A stretch of 64,000 bases of DNA from JAABQG01 sp963726365 (GTDB lineage Bacteria; Pseudomonadota; Gammaproteobacteria; Burkholderiales; Burkholderiaceae_C), in the NCBI GenBank assembly GCA_963726365.1, contig CAVSCI010000007.1, positions 62,001-126,000 on the forward strand, in the 5' to 3' direction. Positions 63,593 through 64,000 of this stretch are shown piece after piece. The position numbers were made by a program, and so were the translations under genes. Each line of letters opens with the position of its first letter. The stretch's first letter is position 1. The notes beneath the pieces are model-generated. The model was not told the origin of the DNA, ran no database searches, and saw only the letters and a list, made by a program, of their open reading frames with translations.

Positions 63593-64000
63593 GGTTCGGT
63601 TTCTCCTCTCGCGCGCAGGGCGCGTGCGATCTGCAGGGCCAGCAGGCCGCCGATGGCCGAGCAGGCCCCGGTGACGGCCCAGGTCCATTGCCAGCCGCCC
63701 ACCGCGCCCGCCACCCAGGCCACCAACGGCGGCCCGGCAAACTGGCCGGCGGCCGACCATTGTTGCATCCAGCCCACCGTGGTGGAAATGGTGTCCTCGC
63801 CCGGCGCCAGGCGCACGGCCAGCGAGAACAGCGTGCCGGGAATCATGCCACCCACCATGGAGAACAGCAGCACGCCCGCATAACGCAGCAGCGGCTGGCT
63901 CTCCGCCAGGGCGAACGCCATCAACGCGCCGAGCGACATGGTGGCAAATCCGATGTAAAGCAGGGTCTGCGGCCGCAGGCCCCGCTGCAGCAGCCGGCCG
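63589..64000 (-). CDS. MFS transporter, C-terminal part (5' end outside window)
   Basis: The frame is open to the window edge, so the start is outside; an ATG at 63939 is internal, as the residues before it (TLLYIGFAT) continue a membrane segment. At least three hydrophobic segments (YAGVLLFSMVGGMIPGTLFS; FAGPPLVAWVAGAVGG; WTWAVTGACSAIGGLLALQ) match the last helices of major facilitator superfamily proteins. Substrate unknown. Confidence 0.78.
   Translation of the reverse strand, partial: GRLLQRGLRPQTLLYIGFATMSLGALMAFALAESQPLLRYAGVLLFSMVGGMIPGTLFSLAVRLAPGEDTISTTVGWMQQWSAAGQFAGPPLVAWVAGAVGGWQWTWAVTGACSAIGGLLALQIARALRARGETEP

Overview
The window is GC-rich bacterial chromosome carrying mainly core genes. 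Gene content and order point to a betaproteobacterium of the Burkholderiales, most likely a Comamonadaceae member of the Polaromonas/Rhodoferax/Variovorax type. The supporting features are hemA-prfA-prmC-grxD, rplU-rpmA-obgE-proB divergent from ispB, pilBCD-coaE-zapD-yacG, petABC-sspA-sspB, a short-form hisG, and an mla-ABC-ibaG-murA-his-tat supercluster. The family-level placement is inference; no rRNA or other taxonomic marker is present.

Layout. 1-2.6 kb: end of an ugp glycerol-3-phosphate uptake operon (ugpE partial, ugpC, ugpQ). 2.7-7 kb: a small membrane protein, then hemA (frameshifted), prfA, prmC and grxD. 7.1-13.3 kb: a CorC/HlyC-type membrane protein, a lytic transglycosylase coupled to proS, rppH, a CNP1-like protein and proB. 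13.4-16.4 kb: obgE-rpmA-rplU, ispB and tRNA-Pro(CGG). 16.5-22 kb: type IV pilus pilB-pilC-pilD followed by coaE-zapD-yacG. 22-28.6 kb: a Nudix hydrolase, a DUF815 ATPase, argJ, secA and an M23 peptidase. 28.6-37 kb: a DUF721 gene, tRNA-Thr(TGT), sspB-sspA, petC-petB-petA (bc1 complex), mscL, pdxA, a frameshifted Nif3-like gene and a DegS-like protease. 37-54.7 kb: about 17.7 kb of tightly packed minus-strand genes: mlaF-E-D-A-C-B, an ABC-2 exporter, ibaG, murA, hisG-D-C-B-H-A, a sugar mutarotase, hisF-I-E, a DUF4870 protein, a HIT protein and tatA-B-C. 54.8-61 kb: gltB-gltD. 61-62 kb: a REP-associated tyrosine transposase between two related palindromes. 62-64 kb: a methyltransferase, a frameshifted DUF1415 gene and the end of an MFS transporter.

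How the genes work together. Many genes overlap by ATGA or GTGA, which suggests translational coupling. The clusters cover envelope lipid traffic (mla), peptidoglycan precursor synthesis (murA), histidine biosynthesis (complete apart from hisZ), twin-arginine export (tat; the Rieske protein encoded nearby is a usual Tat substrate), respiration (petABC) and nitrogen assimilation (gltBD).

No new multi-gene system (phage, defence, CRISPR, biosynthetic cluster) is visible. The most interesting signal is a family of nine dispersed elements of exactly 40 bp, sharing fixed blocks at fixed spacing. One supplies the start codon of hisH, one the stop codon of mutT, and one lies inside a small gene. Other points of note are an in-frame tandem repeat of about 80 bp that extends an ABC ATPase, the transposase with its flanking palindromes, a hairpin directly at the mlaF start, and five single-base-type frameshifts in four conserved genes. 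The frameshifts look more like sequencing or assembly errors than real decay. No stretch over 300 bp lacks a gene.
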